This document shows positions 33,010 through 40,348 of a stretch of 40,348 nt of DNA, piece by piece (within the stretch, counting starts at the first letter, position 1; every line of letters starts with the position of its first letter). The position numbers were made by a program, and so were the translations under genes. The stretch is from Mitsuaria sp. GD03876 (GTDB taxonomy: Bacteria; Pseudomonadota; Gammaproteobacteria; Burkholderiales; Burkholderiaceae_C), in contig NZ_JAOCCU010000054.1 of NCBI RefSeq assembly GCF_029840635.1, positions 1 through 40,348 on the forward strand. The letters are read 5' to 3'. A model generated the notes under the pieces. It was given only the letters and a program-made list of their open reading frames with translations, did no database searches and was not told the origin of the DNA.

Positions 33010-33727
33010 CGCGCGCCGCATTGGCGGGACTCGCGCTCGGCCTGGCGATGGCCGCGCCGCAGGCGGCCGTGTTCTCGACCCAGGAACCGGTGCGCTGCTC
33101 CAGCACGCCGCGTCCGACGACGCCTGTCGATGCCGACGGCTATGGCGTCTTCGGCAACGTCACGGTCAATGCGCGATTCGTCGAGGGACGGGTGGACCAG
33201 GTCGACCTGGTGGAAGGCCGGCCGGAGTTGTTGACGGCCGTGCGCGAGGCCATGCAGCGCTACACCTGCGAGACGACCGAGACACCGCGCACGCTGACGA
33301 TGACCTTCGAGTTCCCGAACGCCTACGCGAAACCGGCGCCGAAGTACCCGATGTTCGATCCACGCAATCGCCTGGTCGAGCACAACTCGATGATCCGGGC
33401 GCTCTACCCGACGCGGGTCGACTCGATCTTCAACGTCGACCAGGTGGACACGCGGCTGCTCAAGCTGGGCCGGGCGGTCCAGATGGCCAAGCCGGAACTC
33501 ACGCCCGCGGCGCTGAAGCACAAGGGCTCGTGGAACGTCCGCATGCAGATGACCGTCGATACCGACGGCAAGGTGATCCACAGGTGACGCTGATCACCAA
33601 TGCGCCTCGCGCGATCCAGCAGGCCTGCACCGACGCCGCCAACAAGATGGTCTTCGAACCCTCGTCCTACGACGGGCGCCCCTACCTCACCGTCGTCGAG
33701 CAGGCGTTCGTGTTCAACGTCGATTGA
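33006..33727 (+). pseudogene. Frameshifted exported protein with two TonB-C-like domains
   Basis: ATG 33006 opens a signal peptide (RAALAGLALGLAMAAPQA) and a first domain, GNVTVNARFVEGRVDQVDLVEG, with TonB-C-like beta/alpha order. The second domain begins MQMTVDTDGKV but meets a TGA at 33585. Reading on in the next frame gives VTLITNAPRAIQQACTDAAN and a proper end at 33727 (EQAFVFNVD). One missing base near 33580-33586 explains the break. The gene could be a true pseudogene, a strain-specific or sequencing error, or less likely a programmed shift. Homologues act as periplasmic energy-transducer-like or cell-wall proteins. Confidence 0.7.
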
Positions 33728-33769
33728 CCGACGCGCGGGAAGCCCGGCCGCCTCCCGCCGCGACGCGCC

Positions 33770-34891
<1,122 letters not shown>

Positions 34892-35017
34892 GTGGCTTGT
34901 CTTGTGAGGTCGCCCCGGGGGTGGGGCCAAGGGGGCGAAGTTTAGCGAACTGCGCCCAAAAGCCCCCGATCCGGGCATGTTGCACCGCAACGCGGCGCGG
35001 ACTCCCGGCCGGATGCG

Positions 35018-35074
35018 TAGAATGAGCCACCGGGCCCAAATTTTGGGACCCGGTTTTTTTTGGCCGGGTCCCAA
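35018..35074 (+). promoter_or_regulatory. guaC promoter and terminator/anti-terminator-like leader
   Basis: TAGAAT (35018-35023) is a likely -10. Just after it, CCGGGCCCAAA (35030-35040) can pair with TTTGGG-A-CCCGG (35042-35053), and T8 follows at once, giving an intrinsic terminator. The right arm, TTGGGACCCGG (35043-35053), can instead pair perfectly over 11 bp with CCGGGTCCCAA (35064-35074), placing the T-run in the loop. The two structures exclude each other, as in attenuators. The guaC ATG is 65 nt further on. The ligand or factor is unknown. Confidence 0.6.
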
Positions 35075-35138
35075 GTCAAGCGCTCGCAGCCCAGGGCATG
35101 CACTGCATCAACGCAGCCCGACATTGCGACTTTGGACC

Positions 35139-36116
35139 ATGGAAATCTTCGACTACGACAACATCCTGCTGCTGCCCCGCAAGTGCCGGGTGACCAGCCG
35201 CAGCGAGTGCGACACCTCGATCGACTTCGGCCCCCGCCGCTTCAAGCTGCCGGTGGTGCCCGCGAACATGAAGACGGTCGTCGACGAGTCCATCACCGAA
35301 TGGCTGGCCGCCAACGGCTACTTCTACGTGATGCACCGCTTCGACCTGGACGCCCTCGCCTTCGCCCGCGCGATGCGCGACAAGGGCCTGTTCGTCTCGC
35401 TCAGCGCCGGCGTCAAGGACGCCGACTACGCCCTGATCGACCAGCTGGCCGCCGAGGGCGTCGGCGCCGACTACATCACGATCGACATCGCGCACGGCCA
35501 CGCCGATTCGGTGCAGCGCATGATCGCCCACATCAAGCACAAGCTGCCCGACACCTTCGTCATCGCCGGCAACGTCGGCACGCCTGAAGGCGTCATCGAC
35601 CTCGAGAACTGGGGCGCGGACGCGACCAAGGTCGGCATCGGCCCGGGCAAGGTCTGCATCACCCGGCTCAAGACCGGTTTCGGCACCGGCGGCTGGCAGC
35701 TCTCGGCGCTGAAGTGGTGCGCGCGCGTCGCGACCAAGCCGATCATTGCCGACGGCGGCATCCGCCATCACGGCGACATCGCCAAGAGCGTGCGCTTCGG
35801 CGCGGCGATGGTGATGATCGGCTCGCTGTTCGCGGGCCACGAGGAATCGCCGGGCAACACGGTCGAGGTCGACGGCAAGCGCTACAAGGAGTACTACGGC
35901 TCCGCTTCCGACTTCAACAAGGGCGAATACAAGCACGTCGAAGGCAAGCGCATCCTCGAGCCGGTGAAGGGCCACCTGGCCGACACGCTGCGCGAGATGG
36001 AGGAGGACCTGCAGAGCTCGGTCTCCTACGCCGGCGGCCGCAGCCTGGCCGAACTGCGCAAGGTGAATTACGTGGTCCTCGGCGGCGAGAACGCCGGCGA
36101 ACACCTGTTCATGTGA
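35139..36116 (+). CDS. guaC: GMP reductase
   Basis: A 325-residue cytosolic TIM-barrel enzyme reducing GMP to IMP with NADPH in purine salvage. The IMPDH/GMPR signatures are clear: [15 protein letters not shown] at the start, [32 protein letters not shown] with the catalytic Cys (C173), [14 protein letters not shown] and [12 protein letters not shown]. No CBS domains interrupt the barrel, as expected for GMPR rather than IMPDH. It is the short (about 325-residue) GuaC2-like form common in Firmicutes. Upstream lies the attenuator-like leader; the Shine-Dalgarno is weak. Confidence 0.95.
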   Translation: MEIFDYDNILLLPRKCRVTSRSECDTSIDFGPRRFKLPVVPANMKTVVDESITEWLAANGYFYVMHRFDLDALAFARAMRDKGLFVSLSAGVKDADYALIDQLAAEGVGADYITIDIAHGHADSVQRMIAHIKHKLPDTFVIAGNVGTPEGVIDLENWGADATKVGIGPGKVCITRLKTGFGTGGWQLSALKWCARVATKPIIADGGIRHHGDIAKSVRFGAAMVMIGSLFAGHEESPGNTVEVDGKRYKEYYGSASDFNKGEYKHVEGKRILEPVKGHLADTLREMEEDLQSSVSYAGGRSLAELRKVNYVVLGGENAGEHLFM

Positions 36117-36184
36117 AGACGGCCAAGGCCCGACGGCAGCAAGTCCCAAGGCCCGAGGGCAGCGGGCGCGGCCGGGGCCGGAAT

Positions 36185-36220
36185 GGGGCTTGGGGTTCCC
36201 GGAGGGGTGCCCCATGCCCC
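36185..36220 (+). terminator. Large GC hairpin after guaC
   Basis: GGGGCTTGGGG (36185-36195) pairs with CCCCATGCCCC (36210-36220), one mismatch, 14-nt loop. It lies 68 bp after the guaC stop and before the riboswitch promoter; there is no T-run. A termination or insulator role is inferred. Confidence 0.4.
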
Positions 36221-36275
36221 GTGGAGCGCCCGCGCGCGGACTCCCGCAGTCATGGGCCCGACCGGACCACGCGGC

Positions 36276-36281
36276 TATGAT
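36276..36281 (+). promoter_or_regulatory. -10-like TATGAT of the btuB leader
   Basis: TATGAT lies about 7 nt before the expected 5' end of the cobalamin riboswitch. No good -35 box is visible at the usual distance. Confidence 0.5.
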
Positions 36282-36287
36282 GCCGCC

Positions 36288-36505
36288 CGTTGGTGCTCGC
36301 GCCCGGCTCTCCGCCGGCGCGGTTCAACGGGAATCAGGAGGGGCCGCGGCCCCAACCTGAGCTGCCCCCGCAACGGTAAGCGGAAGGCGCGCCCGCCGAT
36401 CTCATCGGCATCCTGAGCGCGCGGCTCGTGTCTGAAACCACTGGACCCCGGTCCGGGAAGGCAACACGGGTTCTTCTTCCGACAGCCCGGATACCGGCCA
36501 ACAGG
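36288..36505 (+). promoter_or_regulatory. Cobalamin (AdoCbl) riboswitch
   Basis: All core landmarks occur in order: the 5' P1 arm (TTGGTGCTCGC), GGGAATCAGG, GCTGCCCCCGCAACGGTAAG, the CCACTGG element with the GGGAAGGC turn, and the closing AGCCCGGATACCGGCC (the B12-box end). Spacing is normal for the class. It precedes btuB by about 85 nt. Between them, TGCGGCCGC / GCGGCCGCA (36541-36564) and CCGTCG / CGACGG form hairpins that may be the expression platform; no terminator T-run follows, so translational control seems more likely. The 36117-36287 stretch otherwise holds only the guaC hairpin and the promoter. Confidence 0.95.
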
Positions 36506-36588
36506 CGGACCCGTCGTCCAGGCGACGGATCCATACCGCATGCGGCCGCGGGGAAGCGGCCGCAGGCCGCTCTCCGAAGTTTTCCGAC

Positions 36589-38475
36589 ATGCAAGCCTTC
36601 CGCCCCCGCGCCACGCTGCGCGCCGTCGCTCGTGCCGCGCTGCTCGCCGCGCCCGCCGTCTCGTCCCTCGCCTTCGCGCAATCCGCGCCGCTCGATCCGG
36701 TGATCGTCATCGGCACGCGCGAGGCCCAGCCGCTGAGCAAGTCCGTCGCGGACGTGGTCCTCATCGACGCGGACATGCTGCGCAACAGCGGCGCCGGCAG
36801 CGTCGCCGACGTGCTGCGCCGCTACGCCGGCCTGCAGTTGACGCCCAACGGCGGCCCCGGCCAGACCACCGGCTACCTGCTGCGCGGCAGCAACACGAGC
36901 TCGACGGTCGTCATGATCGACGGCGTGCGCGTGGGCTCGGCGACGCTGGGCCAGGCGGCCTTCGAGTCGATGAGCCTGGCCAACATCGAGCGCATCGAAG
37001 TCCTGCGCGGCCCGGCGTCCGGCCTGTACGGCGCCGACGCGCTGGGCGGCGTGATCCAGGTGATCACCAAGAAGGGCCAGGGCGCGCTGGACCTGCGCGC
37101 CGGCGCTGCCGTCGGCGACTACGGCTCGCGCCAGGGCGACATCGCCGTCAGCGGCGCGCAGGCCGGTTTCGACTACGCGGCCAGCCTGAGCCGCGAGACC
37201 AGCGATGGCATGACGGCGATCCGCGGCGACCGCCGCAACGACTCGTACAACCCGGACCGCGACGGCTTCGGCCGCACGGTCGCGAGCGCGCGGCTGGGCT
37301 TCGCGCCGGCCGAGGGCCATCGCGTCGGCGTCAGCGCGACGCAGAGCCGCCTGAACGCGCAGTACGACGGCGCCTTCTACGACGACAACTTCGTCGCCCA
37401 TCCGGAAGGCGACTACCGGACCCGCCTCAAGACCCGCCAGGTCGCGCTGGACTACCGCGGCGTGCTGTCCCCGATCTGGACGACGACCGTCCAGGTCGCG
37501 CACGGCACCGACGACTCGCGCACCGGCTTGGCCGACGCGGGCCGCTTCAAGACGACGCGCGACCAGGCCACCTGGCAGAACGCGCTGCGCATCGCGCCGG
37601 ACCAGCAGGTCGTGCTGGCCTATGAGCGCCTGGAGGAGAAGGCCGACGGCGTCGTCGCCGACACGCTCAAGCGCACCAACAACGCCTACATCGCCGGCTA
37701 CAGCGGCTCGTTCGGCCCTGCGGCGCTGGAAGCCAACCTGCGCCGCGACGACAACTCGCTCTACGGCAACAACACCACCGGCAACATCGGCGCGAGCTAC
37801 GCGCTGACCTCGACGTTGAAGGTCCGCGCGCTGGCCGGCAAGACCTTCCGCGCGCCCTCGTTCAACGAGACGGACTTCCCGTTCTACGGCCACCACGGCA
37901 TCAAGCCCGAGGACGGCCGCAGCGCCGAGCTCGGCCTGGTCTGGCGCTCGGGCGCGAGCAGCGCCTCCGCGACGGTCTACCGGAACAAGGTGAAGAACCT
38001 GATCGTCTTCAACCCCGATCCGGCGCTGTGCCCGGCGAGCCCCGACTTCGCCTTCGGCTGCGCGGCCAACGTCGGCCGCGCCCGCATGCAGGGCGCGACG
38101 CTGACCGGCACGCACCGCCTGGGCAACTGGAACTTCGCCGCCAACGTCGACTTCCTGGACGCCAAGGACACCGACAGCGGCCAGCGGCTGATCCGCCGCG
38201 CGGCGCATCAGGAAAGCGTGTCCGCCGACTACGACACCGGCGCGTGGAGCGCCGGCGCGACGGTGACGGACATCGGCAAGCGACGCGACACGGGCGGCAA
38301 CCTCGGCGGCTACGCGCTGGTGGACCTGCGCGCGACCTGGCGTTTCCTGCCGCAATGGCGCCTGGAAGCGAAGGTGCTCAACGCGGGCGACCGCGACGTC
38401 GAACCGACCTTCGGCTACCAGGGCCTGGGCCGCCAGGCCTGGGTGGGCGTGCGCTACGACATGAAGGGGTTCTGA
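36589..38475 (+). CDS. btuB: TonB-dependent vitamin B12 receptor BtuB
   Basis: A 628-residue outer-membrane receptor for cobalamin. Signal peptide residues 1 to about 31 (LLAAPAVSSLAFAQ), TonB box PVIVIGTR, plug domain (VADVLRRYAGLQL, LRGSNTSSTVVMIDGVRVG, ERIEVLRGPASGLYGADALGGVIQVITKKG), then a 22-strand barrel ending in aromatic VGVRYDMKGF. The plug and barrel features (NETDFPFYGHHGIKPEDGRS) match BtuB. Its control by the cobalamin riboswitch confirms the substrate. No other B12-transport gene follows; the ABC part is elsewhere. Confidence 0.95.
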   Translation: MQAFRPRATLRAVARAALLAAPAVSSLAFAQSAPLDPVIVIGTREAQPLSKSVADVVLIDADMLRNSGAGSVADVLRRYAGLQLTPNGGPGQTTGYLLRGSNTSSTVVMIDGVRVGSATLGQAAFESMSLANIERIEVLRGPASGLYGADALGGVIQVITKKGQGALDLRAGAAVGDYGSRQGDIAVSGAQAGFDYAASLSRETSDGMTAIRGDRRNDSYNPDRDGFGRTVASARLGFAPAEGHRVGVSATQSRLNAQYDGAFYDDNFVAHPEGDYRTRLKTRQVALDYRGVLSPIWTTTVQVAHGTDDSRTGLADAGRFKTTRDQATWQNALRIAPDQQVVLAYERLEEKADGVVADTLKRTNNAYIAGYSGSFGPAALEANLRRDDNSLYGNNTTGNIGASYALTSTLKVRALAGKTFRAPSFNETDFPFYGHHGIKPEDGRSAELGLVWRSGASSASATVYRNKVKNLIVFNPDPALCPASPDFAFGCAANVGRARMQGATLTGTHRLGNWNFAANVDFLDAKDTDSGQRLIRRAAHQESVSADYDTGAWSAGATVTDIGKRRDTGGNLGGYALVDLRATWRFLPQWRLEAKVLNAGDRDVEPTFGYQGLGRQAWVGVRYDMKGF

Positions 38476-38485
38476 GCCGCGGCGT

Positions 38486-39109
38486 TCAGCGCGTCAACCG
38501 GATCAGTTCCTCCAGGAACCGCGCCGCCGCCACGTCCGACGGCCACGGCTCCCATGCCGTGCCGCCGTAGCGCGCCTGCAGCGGATCGCTCGCCAGCACC
38601 GGGTGCGTGATGCCCAGCACCTCGCGGACCTCGCGCTCGGACCAGCCAGTGCAGCGCACCGCTTCCGTCGCGGCCGCGGTGCTGTCGGCGCGCTTGTGGA
38701 TCGCGTGGGTGTCCGGCGTCCACGCCGGCAGCCGGTAACGCGTGGCGATCGCCTGCATCAGGCGGTCGCCGACGATGCGGAAGGGCTCGCCCAGCACGCG
38801 CTTGAGCGGCGAGATGCAGTCGAAGCCGAGGAAGCCCTCCTCGGCGTCGTGCAGCAGTTCGGCACGTTGCAGCGCGGGGGACAGCGGCTCGCCGGCCTCC
38901 TCGGCCCAGGCCTGGCGCAAGGCCAGCACCAGCAGCGAATGCTGCGCGACCGACAACGGCCAGGGCCAGGTGGATTCCCCGCCCCAGCGGTAGGTGCGCG
39001 CCAGGCGCGACGCCAGGTCCTGGTCGGTCCAGGCGTCCGGGGACGGGTTGATCAGGTCGAGCGCCGCCCCGGAGGGCAGGCGGATCCAGGCGCGGGGACT
39101 GTCGGTCAT
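38486..39109 (-). CDS. HD-domain phosphohydrolase (YfbR-like)
   Basis: A 207-residue cytosolic HD-superfamily protein. SVAQHSLLVLAL supplies the first His, and LLHDAEEGFLGFD the His-Asp pair of the metal site; ATEAVRCTGW follows. This is the YfbR/5'-deoxynucleotidase-like group found beside many unrelated genes in betaproteobacteria. ATG 39109 is preferred to the longer frame because a TACAGT -10-like hexamer ends 7 nt before it. It converges with btuB (10 bp gap). Substrate is unknown; dNMPs are the usual one. Confidence 0.85.
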   Translation of the reverse strand: MTDSPRAWIRLPSGAALDLINPSPDAWTDQDLASRLARTYRWGGESTWPWPLSVAQHSLLVLALRQAWAEEAGEPLSPALQRAELLHDAEEGFLGFDCISPLKRVLGEPFRIVGDRLMQAIATRYRLPAWTPDTHAIHKRADSTAAATEAVRCTGWSEREVREVLGITHPVLASDPLQARYGGTAWEPWPSDVAAARFLEELIRLTR

Positions 39110-39116
39110 CCGATCG

Positions 39117-39122
39117 ACTGTA
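39117..39122 (-). promoter_or_regulatory. -10-like TACAGT, 7 nt before ATG of the HD gene
   Basis: The minus strand reads TACAGT, 7 nt, ATG, the same hexamer and spacing as before the GbsR-type regulator gene. There is no Shine-Dalgarno. Confidence 0.5.
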
Positions 39123-39188
39123 GCGGCGCACAAGCCGGCGATTGGCAGTGGGGCGCCGACGGCCGGGAGGCCGCGCGGCGGACCGGAC

Positions 39189-39656
39189 TCAGTCCATCTG
39201 CTCACGCAAGGCCTTGGCCTTGGCGCGATAGAACTTCGCCGAGCCGGCGTTGCCCGCCTTCTCGAACCGGTCGGCCGCGGCGGTCGCGGCCTTCGCGGCC
39301 TCGTCGAAGGCCTGGATGATCAGTTGGCGGTCGTCGGTCGGGACCAGCTTGCCCTGCTCGAAGCGGCCGGCCATGTAGCCCTGGTCCGGGATGTCGACCA
39401 CGCCCAGCGCGATCTCGCCCTTGGCGGCGCGGCCCAGGAACATGCGCTTCACCGCGGCGCCCTGCTGCTCCTTGAGCACGCCCAGGCCGTCGGCCTGCGG
39501 GCCGGCGCAGCCGCCGTCCCAGCGGGCGGAACCGGCCGCCCAGCCCTCGGGCGCGGTGGAGACGTTGCAGGCGGCCAGCGTCGGCTGGCAGGCGGCGGTC
39601 AGCGTCAGGCCGGCCAGCGCCAGCACGCGAAGGAGGGGGAAGGAGCGGAGCGTCAT
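39189..39656 (-). CDS. Small lipoprotein with MORN-like start, unknown function
   Basis: A 155-residue predicted lipoprotein: signal sequence VLALAGLTLTAAC with the lipobox Cys about residue 23. The following region, WDGGCAGPQADGLGVLK, resembles a MORN-type turn, then a strand-rich middle (GEIALGVVDIPDQGYMAGRFEQG) and a C-terminal Ala/Lys helix pair (DEAAKAATAAADRFEKAGN). It may be an outer- or inner-membrane-bound periplasmic protein. AGGAGGGGGAAGGAG before the ATG gives a strong ribosome site. It lies 134 bp from the M15 peptidase gene on the same strand. Confidence 0.7.
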   Translation of the reverse strand: MTLRSFPLLRVLALAGLTLTAACQPTLAACNVSTAPEGWAAGSARWDGGCAGPQADGLGVLKEQQGAAVKRMFLGRAAKGEIALGVVDIPDQGYMAGRFEQGKLVPTDDRQLIIQAFDEAAKAATAAADRFEKAGNAGSAKFYRAKAKALREQMD

Positions 39657-39790
39657 GACGGCGGAGTATCCACGCGGGCCCGCGCGCCGTGGGGCGTGCC
39701 GGGCGGAGGTTGCAACAACGGGTGACGCGCCGCCGCGCGGAGCGAGGCGCGCGGCGGACACGGGGAACGCAAGGAACGCGACGAGCGCGC

Positions 39791-40348
39791 TCAGACCAGG
39801 CGCGGTCCCCACTGCGTGATCAGCGAGCGGCTGGCCTCGAAGTGCATCGCGTCCTCGGTGCGGAACGCGGCGCCCCAGTACCAGCCGTGACGGTTGAAGA
39901 TCGGCGCGATCAGCGTCAGGCCGACCTGCACCTTCGAATCGCCGCGGCGGTCCAGGATGCCGTTGAGCGTCAGGTCGATCGCCGTGCCCCACGAGTGGTT
40001 GGAGATCGAGGTCGTCGAGCCGCGCACGTTGCGGCAGCACAGCATGCCGGCGGTGCCCAGCGCCTCGTAGACGGCGGGCTGCTCCTTGCGGATGTCCTCC
40101 ATCACCTGCTGCAGGCTCTCGACCGCCAGGTCCAGGCCCGTCACCTTGAAGCGGCCCAGCGAGCGCGACACGATGTGCTTCTTCAGCTTCTCGTTGGTCA
40201 GCGGCTGGCAGTCCTGCGAGTACGAGTGCCGCGGCTGGCCCAGCGTCTGCACCATGAAGCTCGACGACACGGCCACCAGGCCGGGATTCATCGCATGCGC
40301 CTCGGGACGCGGCACCAGCGTGGTCAGCAGCTGGCGGGCCTCGCCGTT
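39791..40348 (-). CDS. M15 family peptidase (D,D-carboxypeptidase-like), 5' end outside window
   Basis: The visible 185 residues form the C-terminal M15 zinc peptidase domain, which cleaves peptidoglycan stem peptides. TTSISNHSWGTAIDLTLNG carries the first His/Asp zinc ligands, and GWYWGAAFRTEDAMHFEAS the last His and catalytic Glu/Asp. The frame stays open to base 40348 (NGEARQLLTTLVPRPEAH), so the GTG at 40315 is internal and the true start lies upstream of the window. With mltG and PBP1A it is a third wall enzyme in this stretch. Whether it is a housekeeping carboxypeptidase or a phage-like endolysin cannot be told from this fragment. Confidence 0.88.
   Translation of the reverse strand, partial: NGEARQLLTTLVPRPEAHAMNPGLVAVSSSFMVQTLGQPRHSYSQDCQPLTNEKLKKHIVSRSLGRFKVTGLDLAVESLQQVMEDIRKEQPAVYEALGTAGMLCCRNVRGSTTSISNHSWGTAIDLTLNGILDRRGDSKVQVGLTLIAPIFNRHGWYWGAAFRTEDAMHFEASRSLITQWGPRLV

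Noticed and set aside
35099-35194. Short upstream frame before guaC (starting [10 protein letters not shown])
   Set aside because: It overlaps the guaC start out of frame with no ribosome site and no codon run that would explain attenuation; I do not support a leader peptide.
39791-40348. Phage lysis module at the right end
   Set aside because: Only one M15 domain is seen, with no holin, spanin or phage gene nearby.

Overview
This is a GC-rich chromosomal window with tightly packed genes on both strands. It looks like a betaproteobacterium of the order Burkholderiales, most likely from the Roseateles/Mitsuaria/Rubrivivax neighbourhood (Sphaerotilaceae). That placement is an inference from protein flavour, GC content and gene order; no rRNA or other taxonomic marker is present. 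The organism appears to be Gram-negative (OmpA-type lipoprotein, BtuB, PBP1A), probably flagellated (rod-type protein behind a sigma-28-like promoter) and able to secrete polymer-degrading enzymes (GH19 chitinase, RNase T2). No tRNA, rRNA, CRISPR array, insertion sequence or prophage was seen.

Layout. 1-4.4 kb: the 3' end of a secreted GH19 chitinase, then minus-strand envelope genes (Cys-x10-Cys repeat protein, DUF1328 membrane peptide, OmpA lipoprotein plus secreted partner, small unknown protein). 4.6-9.5 kb: a minus-strand housekeeping operon mltG-tmk-holB-pilZ-tatD-ankyrin. 9.5-14 kb: divergent ygfZ-DUF4936-CPA2 antiporter, joined by stop/start overlaps, then an alpha/beta-hydrolase-fold lipoprotein whose nucleophile elbow carries Glu. 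14-18.3 kb: an Ig-like linker protein divergent from a GbsR/MarR regulator that heads a DCC thiol oxidoreductase - SDR - DoxX-like - DUF2269 cluster. Matching TTTCTGT/ACAGAAA inverted repeats precede both the regulator and the cluster.

18.3-25.8 kb: a secreted unknown, free-Met-(R)-sulfoxide reductase plus CpdB, an orphan flagellar rod-like gene with a sigma-28-type promoter, a PAS-GGDEF protein with a ruined active site but intact I-site, exonuclease I, and a CPBP protease. 25.9-33.8 kb: PBP1A, an outer-membrane/secreted beta protein ending in an 11-bp tandem repeat, an M4 metalloprotease with a histone-H1-like Lys/Ala tail in place of a signal peptide, RNase T2, and a decayed patch with a frameshifted TonB-C-like gene. 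33.8-40.3 kb: a PA3286-like KAS III, GMP reductase behind a terminator/anti-terminator-like leader, a cobalamin riboswitch with btuB, an HD phosphohydrolase, a small lipoprotein and a truncated M15 peptidase.

The best candidates for undescribed biology are the GbsR-controlled DCC/SDR/DoxX/DUF2269 membrane redox cluster, the guaC leader, the H1-tailed M4 protease, the GGDEF pseudo-enzyme and a recurring leaderless-promoter arrangement in which a -10-like hexamer ends 7-8 nt before the start codon.
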